In this document: positions 17,131 to 25,654 of the stretch, piece after piece
How positions within the stretch are numbered: the stretch's first letter is position 1
Layout: each line of letters begins with the position of its first letter
Source of the DNA: Clostridium zeae
GTDB taxonomy: Bacteria; Bacillota; Clostridia; Clostridiales; Clostridiaceae
Reading direction: 5' to 3'
DNA length: 64,000 nucleotides
Assembly (NCBI RefSeq): GCF_017312485.1
Contig: NZ_BMBA01000010.1
Location: 85,103-149,102 of the forward strand
Program-made: the position numbers and the translations under genes
The notes under the pieces: model-generated
Databases searched by the model: none
Seen by the model: only the letters and a program-made list of their open reading frames with translations
Told to the model about the DNA's origin: nothing

Positions 17131-18231
17131 TTATAATCTTAAAGCTTCTTTATTAAATAACGAAAACTTCTTTCCATATCTCATTATCTTTAATTCAAAC
17201 TTATAATAACTTAACAATGCCAAAATAGATGTTATGATGACTACACTAATCATAACGCATATTTTACCAATAATTCCGTCAGTAAATATATTTAATCTGT
17301 TATAGATTCTGACCAATGAATTGTACATCACTGGATGTAAAAGGTATACCCCATATGTAGCCACCCCAAAAAGCTCCAAAAATCCACCTATTAACTTTGG
17401 AATATTTGATTCCAATTTATAAAAACCTATAACAATTATAAAACATAATAAGGAAAATATAATTCTCCAAATTGACGTAGATATAATTATTTGGTTTCCA
17501 CTCAATGGTATAAAGCAGAATAACATTAAAGCAATAAACAATATACAGTTGTTAAAATACTTATTAACTTCTATATCTTTTAAATTATAGTAAATTGCAA
17601 TTCCTCCAAAGTAAAAGAAGAGGTTATTAAATGGGTTTATATAATTTATCCATTGTGATGCCAAATCAACGTTACTATCAAGAATATTAAATGCATATAC
17701 AAGTCCAATTATTAAAGAAAAAATGAAGACTAAATTTCCAAGTATCTTTTTCCTATTATACGCCATTATTATAATAGGCGTTATTGCATAATACACCATT
17801 TCATTACCTATTGACCAAGCCCCTGTAGCTATATAAGCTTGTGGTTTAATAAATCCAAACACAGTGGTTATATTCGCTATATATAACTTAAATTGACTAA
17901 TTGTAATATGTCCTCTAGAATCCATAAGTACACTATAAGTGGTAACAACCCATAATAATGGCCATATTCTAAATATACGCCTTATAAAGAAAGTAATTGA
18001 TGTCTTAGCGTCTTTTATAAATTTATTATATACTATAGCCATACTTAATCCTGACAGGATAAAAAATATCGACACAGCGTAAATACCCAATCTCCCTAAC
18101 CATGACCCCGAATCTAAAGATGCAATATTCCAATTATAAAGATGATAAAACATTATTGATAATGCTGCCAATCCTCTCAGCCAATCTAGAGATTCTATCC
18201 TGCTTTTTGTAGTCACTTTATTTTTTTCCAT
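17131..18231 (-). CDS. Acyltransferase 3 family membrane protein (OafA/YrhL type)
   Basis: A 366-residue protein with about ten membrane helices. The family signature ESLDWLRGLAALSIMFYHL is at residues 13-31, including the catalytic-type His. Members O-acetylate surface polysaccharides, peptidoglycan or macrolides using acetyl-CoA across the membrane. There is no SGNH domain at the C-terminus, so it is the short form. The acceptor is unknown. AAGGAGAAC precedes the ATG. The gene lies just outside the tRNA-Arg island boundary. Confidence 0.9.
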   Translation of the reverse strand: MEKNKVTTKSRIESLDWLRGLAALSIMFYHLYNWNIASLDSGSWLGRLGIYAVSIFFILSGLSMAIVYNKFIKDAKTSITFFIRRIFRIWPLLWVVTTYSVLMDSRGHITISQFKLYIANITTVFGFIKPQAYIATGAWSIGNEMVYYAITPIIIMAYNRKKILGNLVFIFSLIIGLVYAFNILDSNVDLASQWINYINPFNNLFFYFGGIAIYYNLKDIEVNKYFNNCILFIALMLFCFIPLSGNQIIISTSIWRIIFSLLCFIIVIGFYKLESNIPKLIGGFLELFGVATYGVYLLHPVMYNSLVRIYNRLNIFTDGIIGKICVMISVVIITSILALLSYYKFELKIMRYGKKFSLFNKEALRL

Positions 18232-18423
18232 TATAAGTTCTCCTTGAAACTATTCTGTAGTCTACTATTCTCAATTATAGGTTATTTAATGATACTTATA
18301 CAATAAAAACTATATATTAAATTATATATTTACTTATATGTAATCTTATCATATAAATAACTATAAAAAAGTCGCTGAAGCCACATATTGTTTTTCTTTT
18401 AATAGTTAACTTATCTTATATTT

Positions 18424-18456
18424 TAAGTCTGTCACACATACTTATCTACAGACTTA
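18424..18456. other. Inverted repeat left of the island
   Basis: TAAGTCTGT / ACAGACTTA with a 15-base loop. It lies between the acyltransferase start and the island boundary; its function is not clear. Confidence 0.4.
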
Positions 18457-18475
18457 TAATTTGCTAAATATAAAA

Positions 18476-18510
18476 AATAAAAGCTTGCAATTAACAATAA
18501 TTGCAAGCTT
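18476..18510 (-). terminator. Terminator of the original tRNA-Arg locus
   Basis: AAGCTTGCAATTA / TAATTGCAAGCTT is a perfect 13-bp stem followed by TTTTATTTTTTA on the minus strand. It lies 6 bp beyond the 3' CCA of the truncated tRNA copy, where the chromosomal tRNA gene would have ended before the island inserted. Confidence 0.75.
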
Positions 18511-18516
18511 CATATC

Positions 18517-18550
18517 TGGTGCGGCGGAGAGGATTCGAACCCCCGACCAA
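18517..18550 (-). repeat. Left attachment site: duplicated 3' part of tRNA-Arg(ACG)
   Basis: These 34 bp are identical to 23172-23205, the 3' half of the intact tRNA-Arg gene: encoded CCA, 3' acceptor strand, T arm and part of the variable region. The match stops abruptly on both sides. A direct repeat of a tRNA 3' end next to a tyrosine recombinase is the standard mark of an integrated element (att site). Confidence 0.9.
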
Positions 18551-19201
18551 GAGGAAGTGCAAACATTTTCACTAGTAGAGCAACAAAACTTTTTATATTA
18601 TTTATATAGTAGTAAGCATAGACTAAGTACTCTTTTCAAGTTTGATTTAAGTACAGGACTAAGACTGGGTGAAATTATTGCACTTAGATGGTGTGATGTA
18701 GATTTTATCGATAATAATATTAAGATATCTAGAACTTTTAAAAGGGTCGCAAAACTAAATCCAACTAGTAGTTGTAACAAAACAGAAATCATATTACAAC
18801 TTCCTAAAACAAAAAATAGCGCTAGGACAGTGCCTTTCCCTTCATCTATGATTTCTGAATTAAATCAGCATAAGAAAAGGTAATTACAAGAAAGGCTCCA
18901 AGCTGGTGATGCATATAACGACAATGACTTGGTATTTGCAACCGAACTAGGTAATCCTATTGATGGAAGAAGCCTATCTAGGAGTTTCCATAGGATATTA
19001 AAAGCAGCTAATATACCTGATAAAAAGTTTCATTCTCTAAGGCATACTTACGCCACAAGACTATTTGAAAAAGGTGTTTCATTAAAGACTGTTCAAAAGT
19101 TGTTAGGTCATAGCAAACTAGAAATCACTGCAAATATATACACTCATGTGCATTTAGAAGAGAAAATTAGAGCTGTAGAGTTATTAAACAATGTACTTTA
19201 G
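18551..19201 (+). pseudogene. Tyrosine recombinase/integrase, truncated and interrupted
   Basis: The catalytic half of a phage-type integrase. The frame opens directly at the tRNA fragment with no start codon or ribosome binding site, so the N-terminal arm-binding and core-binding domains (roughly 170 residues) are missing. An in-frame TAA at 18881-18883 splits it, and reading continues in the same frame afterwards, so it is a nonsense mutation and not a frameshift. The catalytic residues remain: Arg in TGLRLGE, H-x-x-R in HSLRHTYATRL, His in LLGHSKLE and the Tyr in ANIYTHV. It cannot make a working enzyme, so the island is probably fixed unless helped in trans. Confidence 0.88.
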
Positions 19202-19403
19202 TTAAATTAATTAACTATATTGTTTCATTAAGTATATATTATAACCTCTTATCAATATTTACTATTACAAAATCATAATTTATTTAAAACATATTATAAT
19301 TTTTTAATCTTGTATTCTACCCTTTATAAATATATTTTAATTTCAATTTAAGATATGTAAATAAATAACGATAACCAATGTAACATTTTGGGTATAATCA
19401 CGT

Positions 19404-19464
19404 AAAAAGTGTCTTTTTATGGATTGTAAAAAAAATCATTTCTACCTATAAAACGACACTTTCA
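19404..19464. promoter_or_regulatory. Long inverted repeat upstream of the bacteriocin gene
   Basis: AAAGTGTC...TTTTAT-GG and CC-TATAAAA...GACACTTT pair across a short AT-rich centre, about 75 bp before the bacteriocin start codon. It could end transcription entering from the integrase remnant or bind a regulator. The rest of the 19202-19537 gap is AT-rich. Confidence 0.5.
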
Positions 19465-19537
19465 CCCTTAAAAACATGTTATCATTAAGCAGTAAATTGT
19501 GCATAATTTGTAAAAAATATAATTTGGCGGAGATAAC

Positions 19538-19903
19538 ATGTCAATTAATAAGATTTTTTCTTCACTTGCATTAACTACATTTTTAGTAGGAGGGGCAGCA
19601 TCTGTATCTGCTTATGCATTTAACGTAGTTGAGTCAAGGACAAGTACTAATCAACAAAACTTAAGCTATTTTACTGATATGCAAGGTTCTGATTTATGGA
19701 CCAGAGGACTTCGTGATGGTCACAATGGATATTATTTTGCTTATTCATATTATACCAATCTAATACATGATTCAGCAGCATTTGCATATTTGAATAACAA
19801 TGTTAAATATGATGAAGGTGGTCATAATGAAACAGCAGTAGCAACTACCCAGTCTTTTAATACAACAATGGGTTACAAAGTAATCTGTCAAAGAGGTCAG
19901 TAA
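19538..19903 (+). CDS. Lactococcin 972-family bacteriocin precursor
   Basis: A 121-residue secreted peptide. A Sec signal peptide covers about residues 1-27 (basic start, hydrophobic core, SVSAYA before the cleavage region). The mature part of about 94 residues is rich in Tyr, Asn, Gly and His, with WTRGLRDGHNGYYFAYSYYT followed by HDSAAFAYLN, matching the aromatic and H-[SD]-[SA] pattern of lactococcin 972 proteins. One cysteine lies near the C-terminus. Lactococcin 972 itself binds lipid II and blocks septum formation. GGCGGAG lies 5 bases before the ATG. The downstream membrane protein and ABC ATPase are the usual partners and strongly support the call. Confidence 0.85.
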   Translation: MSINKIFSSLALTTFLVGGAASVSAYAFNVVESRTSTNQQNLSYFTDMQGSDLWTRGLRDGHNGYYFAYSYYTNLIHDSAAFAYLNNNVKYDEGGHNETAVATTQSFNTTMGYKVICQRGQ

Positions 19904-20018
19904 GTATCATAGTATACCTCATAAAAATTAAAATTATATTTGTTGCAAAGTGATTATTCAGAAGATTTCATAATTTATAATTTGAGTGTGGGCATCTAAG
20001 TTACAACTAAACATAATT

Positions 20019-20059
20019 CCAATAATTTAAAAATAGATACTTTATTTTTAAATTATTGG
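20019..20059 (+). terminator. Strong hairpin between bacteriocin and transporter genes
   Basis: CCAATAATTTAAAAATA / TATTTTTAAATTATTGG is a 17-bp stem with a short loop. It lacks a good T-run, so it may act as an mRNA stabiliser or partial terminator that keeps the bacteriocin message more abundant than the downstream genes. Confidence 0.55.
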
Positions 20060-20075
20060 AGTTTAACTTAATTAG

Positions 20076-20125
20076 TATATAAAACTTCCTAAAAGTTAGC
20101 ATATTAATTTTTAGGAAATTTTATA
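20076..20125 (+). other. Second hairpin before the membrane protein gene
   Basis: TATAAAAC-TTCCTAAAA and TTTTAGGAA-ATTTTATA pair, ending about 20 bases before the start codon region. It could influence translation of the downstream gene. Confidence 0.45.
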
Positions 20126-20131
20126 AGTGGG

Positions 20132-22273
20132 ATGGGGGAAGAGAACTTGAAAAAGATTATTACAATTTTACTAATAGTTATTTCAACGTTCTCTTTTTTC
20201 ATATTGTTTAACAATAAAAAACAAACAGAAGATAGCAATATGGAAAAAGTAGAGCAAAACATAAATAACTCGTATAAAATTTTGATACCTGATGAAATAG
20301 GAAACAGAAAGCAAAATGATGTTTATAATGTAATTATAGAAGTTCTGAAGAAACATAATGCTAATATCTATTATTCTAGGATAGGCGCTAATAATAAAGT
20401 AATGAAATTTATATATCTTACTAACCTAAATTACTTAGATAATTTTATCATTGAAAATGGGCGATCTTTACATGCTGACGAAATGGAATCTCAGAAATTT
20501 TTATCATCAAAAAAGACTAATGATAATAATCAAGTAGGAAAAATAGCCACATTCGACGGCAAGGAAAATTTTGAAATATACACATTAAAAAGTTTAGTTG
20601 ACTCTAATAATTACTTACTAAGTGGAGACTGCCTTGTACAACTAAACAGTAGTGATAACATAGATTCATTTTTGCAAGATTTATCAAAAGAACTAAAAGT
20701 TGATAAAATAGATAAACTAAATAAAGATATTAGCATGGATGGTTATTATTATAATAAAGCAATAATACCTTCATTATACTTTATAATTGCCATATTACTT
20801 CTTTATAATATTATAAAATCATACAAAAACTTTGGTATACAAAAGATGTTAGGCTACTCTGGTGTAAGCATTTGGTTAAATGAAGTACTGCACTTACTAA
20901 TAATACAATGTTTTATATTATTAGTAGTAGATATAGGATTAAGCATTTATTTGTTCCAGAGTTATAATTTATATTATATAGATTTTTTAAAAACCCTTAT
21001 ATTTGATAATCTAAAACAAATATTAATGTTTTTCATTTTTTCATCAATTCCATTTCTTTATATAAACAATATAAAGGTTATAGACATGATTAAAAATATG
21101 CTTCCTATAAAACAAATATTAATATTTAATTTCATTGTTAAGGTGATTTTAGTATTACTAATGCTTAATTTAGTAAATCAAGGTATTCAAAATTATACCC
21201 GAATAAAGAATGTGTTTAGTGATAACTATAAAAGATGGGATGATACACAAGGATATTACGTAATACCTTCACTAAGCACTTTAAATGCCGATATTGATAT
21301 GCCAAAGATAAGACAGCAAGAAGTATCTCTTTATCATACAATAAATAAAGAAGGGGCAATTATGGCAGACTTCTATAATTTTTCGCCATCAAAACACAAT
21401 CTTCTTTTAGAGAATGGTTCTCCTTTATATGCCGCAAATAGGGCAGTTGTGAATCCAAATTACTTGATGGTAAACCCAGTATACGATGAACTTGGTAATT
21501 CAATAAATATCAAAGAAGATGAGACAAGCTGTGTATTGCTGATACCCGAAAGTTTTAAAGATTATGAACATGATATTCGCGATTATTACCAAAAGCAACT
21601 TTCATCATCTAATATAAAAGATCAAAAAATTAAAATTATATATACTAAATCTAGCCAAAGATTATTTTCATATGAGCTAGATATAAACCCAGATAATGGA
21701 AATATGGTAGAAGATCCCATACTCAAAGTTATAACCGAAAAAAATGACGCTAAGAGTGAACGAACCAACATTATAGGTAAAATGGGCAATCCTATAAAAA
21801 TTAAAGTTCTTAAAGGTTCAAATCCACAAGAATATATAAAATTGAAATTAAAAGAAGTAGGACTCGAAAAATATGTAGATAAGATTTCACCAGTAAATGA
21901 TGGGATTGCATTTGAGAGTGCAAATGTATATAAGTTATTAAGCTTTATTGTAGGTGGATTACTTGTGTTGATAATTTCTATAACTTTAATCATAACACAA
22001 AATATATATTGCTTTTTCGAGCAATATAAAAAACATTTAGCAGTAAGACAGTTTCATGGATATAAAACCATTGATAAATATAAAGAATATTTTATTCTTC
22101 TTTCAGCAAGTTGGATACTAACTTTTGCAATTAATATGTATACTACTGTTATGAGCTTACAAGTACGAATAATATCAATTAGCATTTTTATTCTTATAGA
22201 ATTAATAATAACTATACTAGTAATGAAATTTGTAAGTAAAAGAAAAATTACTAATGTAATAAAAGGGAGTTAA
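20132..22273 (+). CDS. Bacteriocin-associated integral membrane protein (DUF1430 type)
   Basis: A protein of about 710 residues with one N-terminal helix, a large extracytoplasmic region, a cluster of four helices (about residues 210-350), a second extracytoplasmic domain, and three C-terminal helices. This matches the bacteriocin-associated membrane proteins found beside lactococcin 972-type genes, which with an ABC ATPase act in export or producer immunity. It resembles an FtsX/MacB-like permease in layout. The annotated frame starts at ATG 20132, but TTG at 20147 with GGGGGAAGAG before it gives a more typical start (MKKIITILL); I consider that likelier. Six bases separate its stop from the ATPase. 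Confidence 0.82.
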   Translation: MGEENLKKIITILLIVISTFSFFILFNNKKQTEDSNMEKVEQNINNSYKILIPDEIGNRKQNDVYNVIIEVLKKHNANIYYSRIGANNKVMKFIYLTNLNYLDNFIIENGRSLHADEMESQKFLSSKKTNDNNQVGKIATFDGKENFEIYTLKSLVDSNNYLLSGDCLVQLNSSDNIDSFLQDLSKELKVDKIDKLNKDISMDGYYYNKAIIPSLYFIIAILLLYNIIKSYKNFGIQKMLGYSGVSIWLNEVLHLLIIQCFILLVVDIGLSIYLFQSYNLYYIDFLKTLIFDNLKQILMFFIFSSIPFLYINNIKVIDMIKNMLPIKQILIFNFIVKVILVLLMLNLVNQGIQNYTRIKNVFSDNYKRWDDTQGYYVIPSLSTLNADIDMPKIRQQEVSLYHTINKEGAIMADFYNFSPSKHNLLLENGSPLYAANRAVVNPNYLMVNPVYDELGNSINIKEDETSCVLLIPESFKDYEHDIRDYYQKQLSSSNIKDQKIKIIYTKSSQRLFSYELDINPDNGNMVEDPILKVITEKNDAKSERTNIIGKMGNPIKIKVLKGSNPQEYIKLKLKEVGLEKYVDKISPVNDGIAFESANVYKLLSFIVGGLLVLIISITLIITQNIYCFFEQYKKHLAVRQFHGYKTIDKYKEYFILLSASWILTFAINMYTTVMSLQVRIISISIFILIELIITILVMKFVSKRKITNVIKGS

Positions 22274-22278
22274 ATAAT

Positions 22279-22914
22279 ATGGATATAATTAAACTAGAAG
22301 GAATAAATAAGATTTACGGAAAGAAGAAAGTCTTAGAAAACTTATCACTAACTATAAAAGAAGGTGAATTTGTAGCTATTACTGGAGAAAGTGGACGAGG
22401 AAAAACCACAGTATTGAATCTTATTGGATTACTTGAAGCTCCCGATAGTGGAAATGTAATTATTGATAATATTAGTGCAATAAAACCCAATACACGTAAA
22501 TCAATGGGAATATTGAGAGAACAAATAAGTTATCTGTTTCAAAACTTTGCATTAATTGATGAAGAAACTGTAAGTTATAATTTGAACTTAGCATTAAGAT
22601 ATGTTAAGGCTTCAAAAAAAGAGAAGACAAAGAAAATTGAAGAAGCTTTACAAATAGTAGGATTGACTGGATATGAAAAGAGAAGAATATATGAATTAAG
22701 TGGTGGTGAACAACAAAGAGTCGCTATTGCAAGAATAATTCTTAAACCAAGTAAGATAATATTAGCAGATGAACCTACAGGATCACTTGATGAAAACAAT
22801 TTAAAAATAGTTTTAAATCTGTTAAGAAAGTTAAATAATGATGGCAAAACTGTTGTTATTGTGACACATGATAAATATCTAGCATCTCAATGTGACAGAG
22901 TAATAGATTTATAA
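22279..22914 (+). CDS. ABC transporter ATP-binding protein (lactococcin 972 group)
   Basis: A 211-residue ATPase of the LolD/MacB type. Walker A is GESGRGKTT (about residues 37-45), with Arg replacing the more common Gly/Ser in the loop. The Q-loop is LFQNFALI, the signature LSGGEQQRVAIAR, Walker B ILADEPT, and the H-loop VIVTHD. All parts needed for ATP hydrolysis are present. It is translated from AAGGGAGTTAAATAAT right after the membrane protein, forming its energy subunit. Together they probably export the bacteriocin or protect the producer. Confidence 0.92.
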   Translation: MDIIKLEGINKIYGKKKVLENLSLTIKEGEFVAITGESGRGKTTVLNLIGLLEAPDSGNVIIDNISAIKPNTRKSMGILREQISYLFQNFALIDEETVSYNLNLALRYVKASKKEKTKKIEEALQIVGLTGYEKRRIYELSGGEQQRVAIARIILKPSKIILADEPTGSLDENNLKIVLNLLRKLNNDGKTVVIVTHDKYLASQCDRVIDL

Positions 22915-22965
22915 TTATCTATTACTTTGTCACCAATATAAAAATTAATTTTAAATAAATATTAA

Positions 22966-23004
22966 AAATACCCTGTAGAAGACATTTTCTTCTACAGGGT
23001 ATTT
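22966..23004 (+). terminator. Terminator of the bacteriocin operon
   Basis: AAATACCCTGTAGAA / TTCTACAGGGTATTT, a 15-bp perfect stem, followed by CTTGC. It lies 50 bp past the ATPase stop. Confidence 0.8.
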
Positions 23005-23136
23005 CTTGCTATGATGTATAAAATCCTTGCTTTGTTAAAATATAAATATTCTATGTACTGCTAAACAATTATAAATTCATTTGTTGTGTTATAATTGTGT
23101 TATTTTATATATTTTCACACTATATTTTTAAAAATA

Positions 23137-23168
23137 AAAGACCTAGAAATCATTGATATTCCTAGGTT
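23137..23168 (-). terminator. Terminator of the intact tRNA-Arg gene
   Basis: ACCTAGGAAT / GATTTCTAGGT stem followed by CTTTTATTTTT on the minus strand, just past the tRNA 3' end. It differs from the terminator at 18476-18510, so it was probably brought by the island. Confidence 0.7.
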
Positions 23169-23171
23169 TAG

Positions 23172-23248
23172 TGGTGCGGCGGAGAGGATTCGAACCCCCG
23201 ACCAACTGGTTCGTAGCCAGCTACTCTATCCAACTGAGCTACCGCCGC
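23172..23248 (-). tRNA. tRNA-Arg (anticodon ACG), CCA encoded
   Basis: A full cloverleaf on the minus strand: acceptor GCGGCGG / CCGCCGC, D arm, anticodon loop CTACGAA with ACG at 34-36, T arm GGTTCGAATCC, and an encoded CCA. Its 3' 34 bp are repeated at 18517-18550, so it is the integration site of the island and the right boundary (23205). Confidence 0.97.
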
Positions 23249-23272
23249 ATATTCTTTTTAAACAACACTATA

Positions 23273-23301
23273 ATATTATCATAAAGGATTACATAAATCA
23301 A
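23273..23301 (-). promoter_or_regulatory. Probable promoter of tRNA-Arg
   Basis: TTGATT and TAATAT with a 17-bp spacer, the -10 box 24 bp before the tRNA 5' end. Confidence 0.5.
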
Positions 23302-23339
23302 TACTAACCTATTGTACGCATTTTATTCAAGTTTTACAC

Positions 23340-23690
23340 AGAAAAAAATTAGAGACCTAATAGTTTATACTATCAACTCTCTATAATATAGTATGACTCT
23401 CATGGAACATATATATGCACTGCTTCTAACCTTTAGTATAAAAACTCAAAACTCCAGAGGGATCTTGCGAAGGGGTTCGATAGTCTCTCTAAATTAGAAG
23501 TAGTGCATTTTAAGATGAGGACGTATAGCCTGAAACTTGCTCTAAGCTCTTTTGGGTTGTGAAAAGAAGTCTTAGTCATTTATATTTCAAACTAAACATT
23601 CCCATCAATATGAAGGCATAAATAAATTACTTCCTATTCCCAAGCTGCCCTTTGCTTTCTGTCATCCTCATGTTTTAGTCCATTGTATAT
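23340..23690 (-). ncRNA. Candidate structured non-coding RNA
   Basis: This lies in a 790-bp gap with no gene and is more GC-rich than typical spacers here. On the minus strand it ends with a good terminator: AGAGA-ATAGT / ACTAT-TCTCT followed by seven T (about 23343-23390). Inside it, ATGCACTACTTCTAA pairs with TTAGAAGCAGTGCAT (14-15 bp) around an apical region with AGAGAGAC and CCCTTCGCAAG. A longer-range pairing ATGAGGAT / GTCCTCAT (about 23667 and 23518) suggests a 5' boundary near 23690. I cannot assign it to a known RNA; 6S-like RNA was considered but not supported enough. Boundaries are approximate. The remainder of the gap (23700-23890) is AT-rich. Confidence 0.5.
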
Positions 23691-23895
23691 AACGAGACTA
23701 AATCTATCTATGAACTCTCAAATAATTCTTGTTGTATACCCATACCCTTTAAACCATAAATTAAATATATAAACTTCCTAGAAAACTACTACAATTAAAA
23801 TTATATATTAGCTATGTTAACTAGATATTGCAACATAGTTAAAATATATTTACATATATTAACATCAAGTTAATGTATACTTTCTCTCACATAAA

Positions 23896-23947
23896 AAAGA
23901 TTGTCTGCAGAGAAAATTCAAAACTTCTCATTACAAACAATCTTTTA
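23896..23947 (-). terminator. Terminator after the Nramp transporter gene
   Basis: AAAAGATTGT / ACAATCTTTT with inner GAGAA / TTCTC, followed by TTTTTTAT on the minus strand. Confidence 0.75.
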
Positions 23948-24037
23948 TAAAAAATAACCCTATGTTATTTTTTAATAAATCTACGAATTTCAAAATCTAA
24001 ATTAGCATATTAAAAGTTATCTAATTCTTATATAGCT

Positions 24038-25297
24038 TTAATGAACTATTGTATCTATCAAAAGTGCTATATTTAGCACCGCAACTATTGCACCTATAAC
24101 CCATAGAACTATATTTTCCCATCTAGTATTCTTGTATTCTCCCATGACCTTCTTTGAAGATGTTAGATATATCTGAGTAAATATTGTTATTGGAAGCTGT
24201 ACACTTAATAACATTTGTGAATATACTAATCCTTTGAATGGATTTGAAACAAAAAATATTATTATAAGCGCTGGAATTATAGTTACTAACACTCCTACTT
24301 TTGTGTGCTTATCATGAATATCGTATGGTTCATCGAATAATCCAGCAAATATCGAAGCTCCGGCCATTCCTGCTGTTACACTTGAGGATATCCCTGCAAA
24401 AAGCAAGGCTATTGCAAATATAATAGCGGCAGCATTTCCAAGTAGTGGCTTTAATAGTATTTGAGCTTGCTCTAACTCAGTAACCTGTATATTGTTCACA
24501 AAGAATGATACTGCAACAAGTATCATAGCACTATTTATCGCCCATCCAACAATCATTGAAAATAATGTATCCATAAATTCATATTTTAATTGTTTTTCCA
24601 TTATAGATTTATCTTTAAGATTCCACTGCCTGCTTTGTATTATCTCTGAATGTAAAAATAAGTTATGAGGCATTACTACTGCTCCAAGAACACTCATTAT
24701 TATAGGAAGAGATCCTGTTGGAAATGATGGTGTAACCCATCCTTTTATAGCTTCTCCCCAGCTTACATCTACAAGATATACTTCAATTATAAAAGCAAGT
24801 CCTATTATTGAAACAAATCCAATTATAATTTTCTCAATCTTCTTATATGAATTAGAAAATAACATCCACAATATCACTAAACTTGATATAATAGCTCCAA
24901 GCTTTAATGGTATATGAAATAGCATATTCAAAGCTATGGAGGCTCCAAGTATTTCTGCCATAGCTGTTCCAACTGCTGCAAATACCGCTGTACTAGTTAT
25001 TATTCTAGCTAATACTGGTTTTATATGCTTATTTATAGCTTCTGATATACATAATCCTGTAACTATACCTAGATGAGCTGCATTATGTTGAAGTACTATT
25101 AACATAATAGTAGATAATGTAACCATCCATAATAATTTATATCCATAAGAAGAACCTGCCGCTATATTTGAAGCCCAATTTCCTGGGTCTATGAATCCTA
25201 CTGTTACTAGCATTCCTGGTCCAATATATTTTAAAAAGTCTAGTGCCATATGTTTAGGCTTATGATCTTCTTTTTTTAAAAAATCTAGTATCTTCAT
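24038..25297 (-). CDS. mntH: Nramp-family Mn2+/divalent metal transporter
   Basis: A 419-residue importer with 11 predicted helices that couples uptake of Mn2+ (also Fe2+) to protons. The metal-binding motif in helix 1 is DPGNWASN (near residue 42) and the helix-6 motif is MPHNLFLHS (near residue 212). Length and motifs are typical of MntH. AAGGAGGGATTAG precedes the ATG. An AT-rich palindrome resembling a Fur-family box lies 24-40 bp upstream (25321-25336), suggesting repression by metal-bound Fur/MntR. I saw no Mn riboswitch in the leader. Confidence 0.93.
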   Translation of the reverse strand: MKILDFLKKEDHKPKHMALDFLKYIGPGMLVTVGFIDPGNWASNIAAGSSYGYKLLWMVTLSTIMLIVLQHNAAHLGIVTGLCISEAINKHIKPVLARIITSTAVFAAVGTAMAEILGASIALNMLFHIPLKLGAIISSLVILWMLFSNSYKKIEKIIIGFVSIIGLAFIIEVYLVDVSWGEAIKGWVTPSFPTGSLPIIMSVLGAVVMPHNLFLHSEIIQSRQWNLKDKSIMEKQLKYEFMDTLFSMIVGWAINSAMILVAVSFFVNNIQVTELEQAQILLKPLLGNAAAIIFAIALLFAGISSSVTAGMAGASIFAGLFDEPYDIHDKHTKVGVLVTIIPALIIIFFVSNPFKGLVYSQMLLSVQLPITIFTQIYLTSSKKVMGEYKNTRWENIVLWVIGAIVAVLNIALLIDTIVH

Positions 25298-25320
25298 CTA
25301 ATCCCTCCTTACAACTAGCA

Positions 25321-25336
25321 AATAATAATTATTATT
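25321..25336. promoter_or_regulatory. Fur-family-like operator before mntH
   Basis: AATAATAATTATTATT is a perfect palindrome, extended to GATAATAATAATTATTATT on the minus strand. This is close to the classical Fur box pattern GATAATGATAATCATTATC. Position just upstream of the mntH ribosome binding site fits repression. In DNA this AT-rich, chance similarity is possible. Confidence 0.45.
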
Positions 25337-25654
25337 ATCTAATAAAACAATATCATACTTTCTCTTTTTAGTCCACAATGTATTAAAACTTGTAATTTTT
25401 AAGTGTTACTATTATTTATATGCAATTGTATGTATTAATGATATCACCTTTTAAAATATACATTTATAAATTTGAATTAAGAATGTATTATTTCAGTTTA
25501 AAAATATAAATCTTATAGTAAATTAGTATATCCATACATAGCATTAACAACTTGAAAACCTTATTTATTATATCTAATTGCTGCAATAAACTAAATTTTT
25601 CTAAATACAATCATAAATAAATGCAATATAATATGCAAATTGTAATCATACTAA

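Noticed and set aside
18461..18550. Reading frame starting at 18461 and running into the integrase remnant
   Set aside because: It passes through a terminator and a tRNA fragment and has no ribosome binding site; only the part after 18550 resembles integrase.
23095..23307. Frame over tRNA-Arg
   Set aside because: It is antisense to the tRNA and its terminator; the peptide IRTPDQLVRSQ is a well-known tRNA read-through artefact.
23340..23690. 6S RNA assignment
   Set aside because: The closing stem encloses only about 65 nt, too short for the usual 6S layout, and the recalled consensus could not be matched with confidence; kept as unassigned RNA.
25298..25654. Manganese riboswitch before mntH
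   Set aside because: No conserved yybP-ykoY loops are visible; only AT-rich sequence and a Fur-like palindrome.
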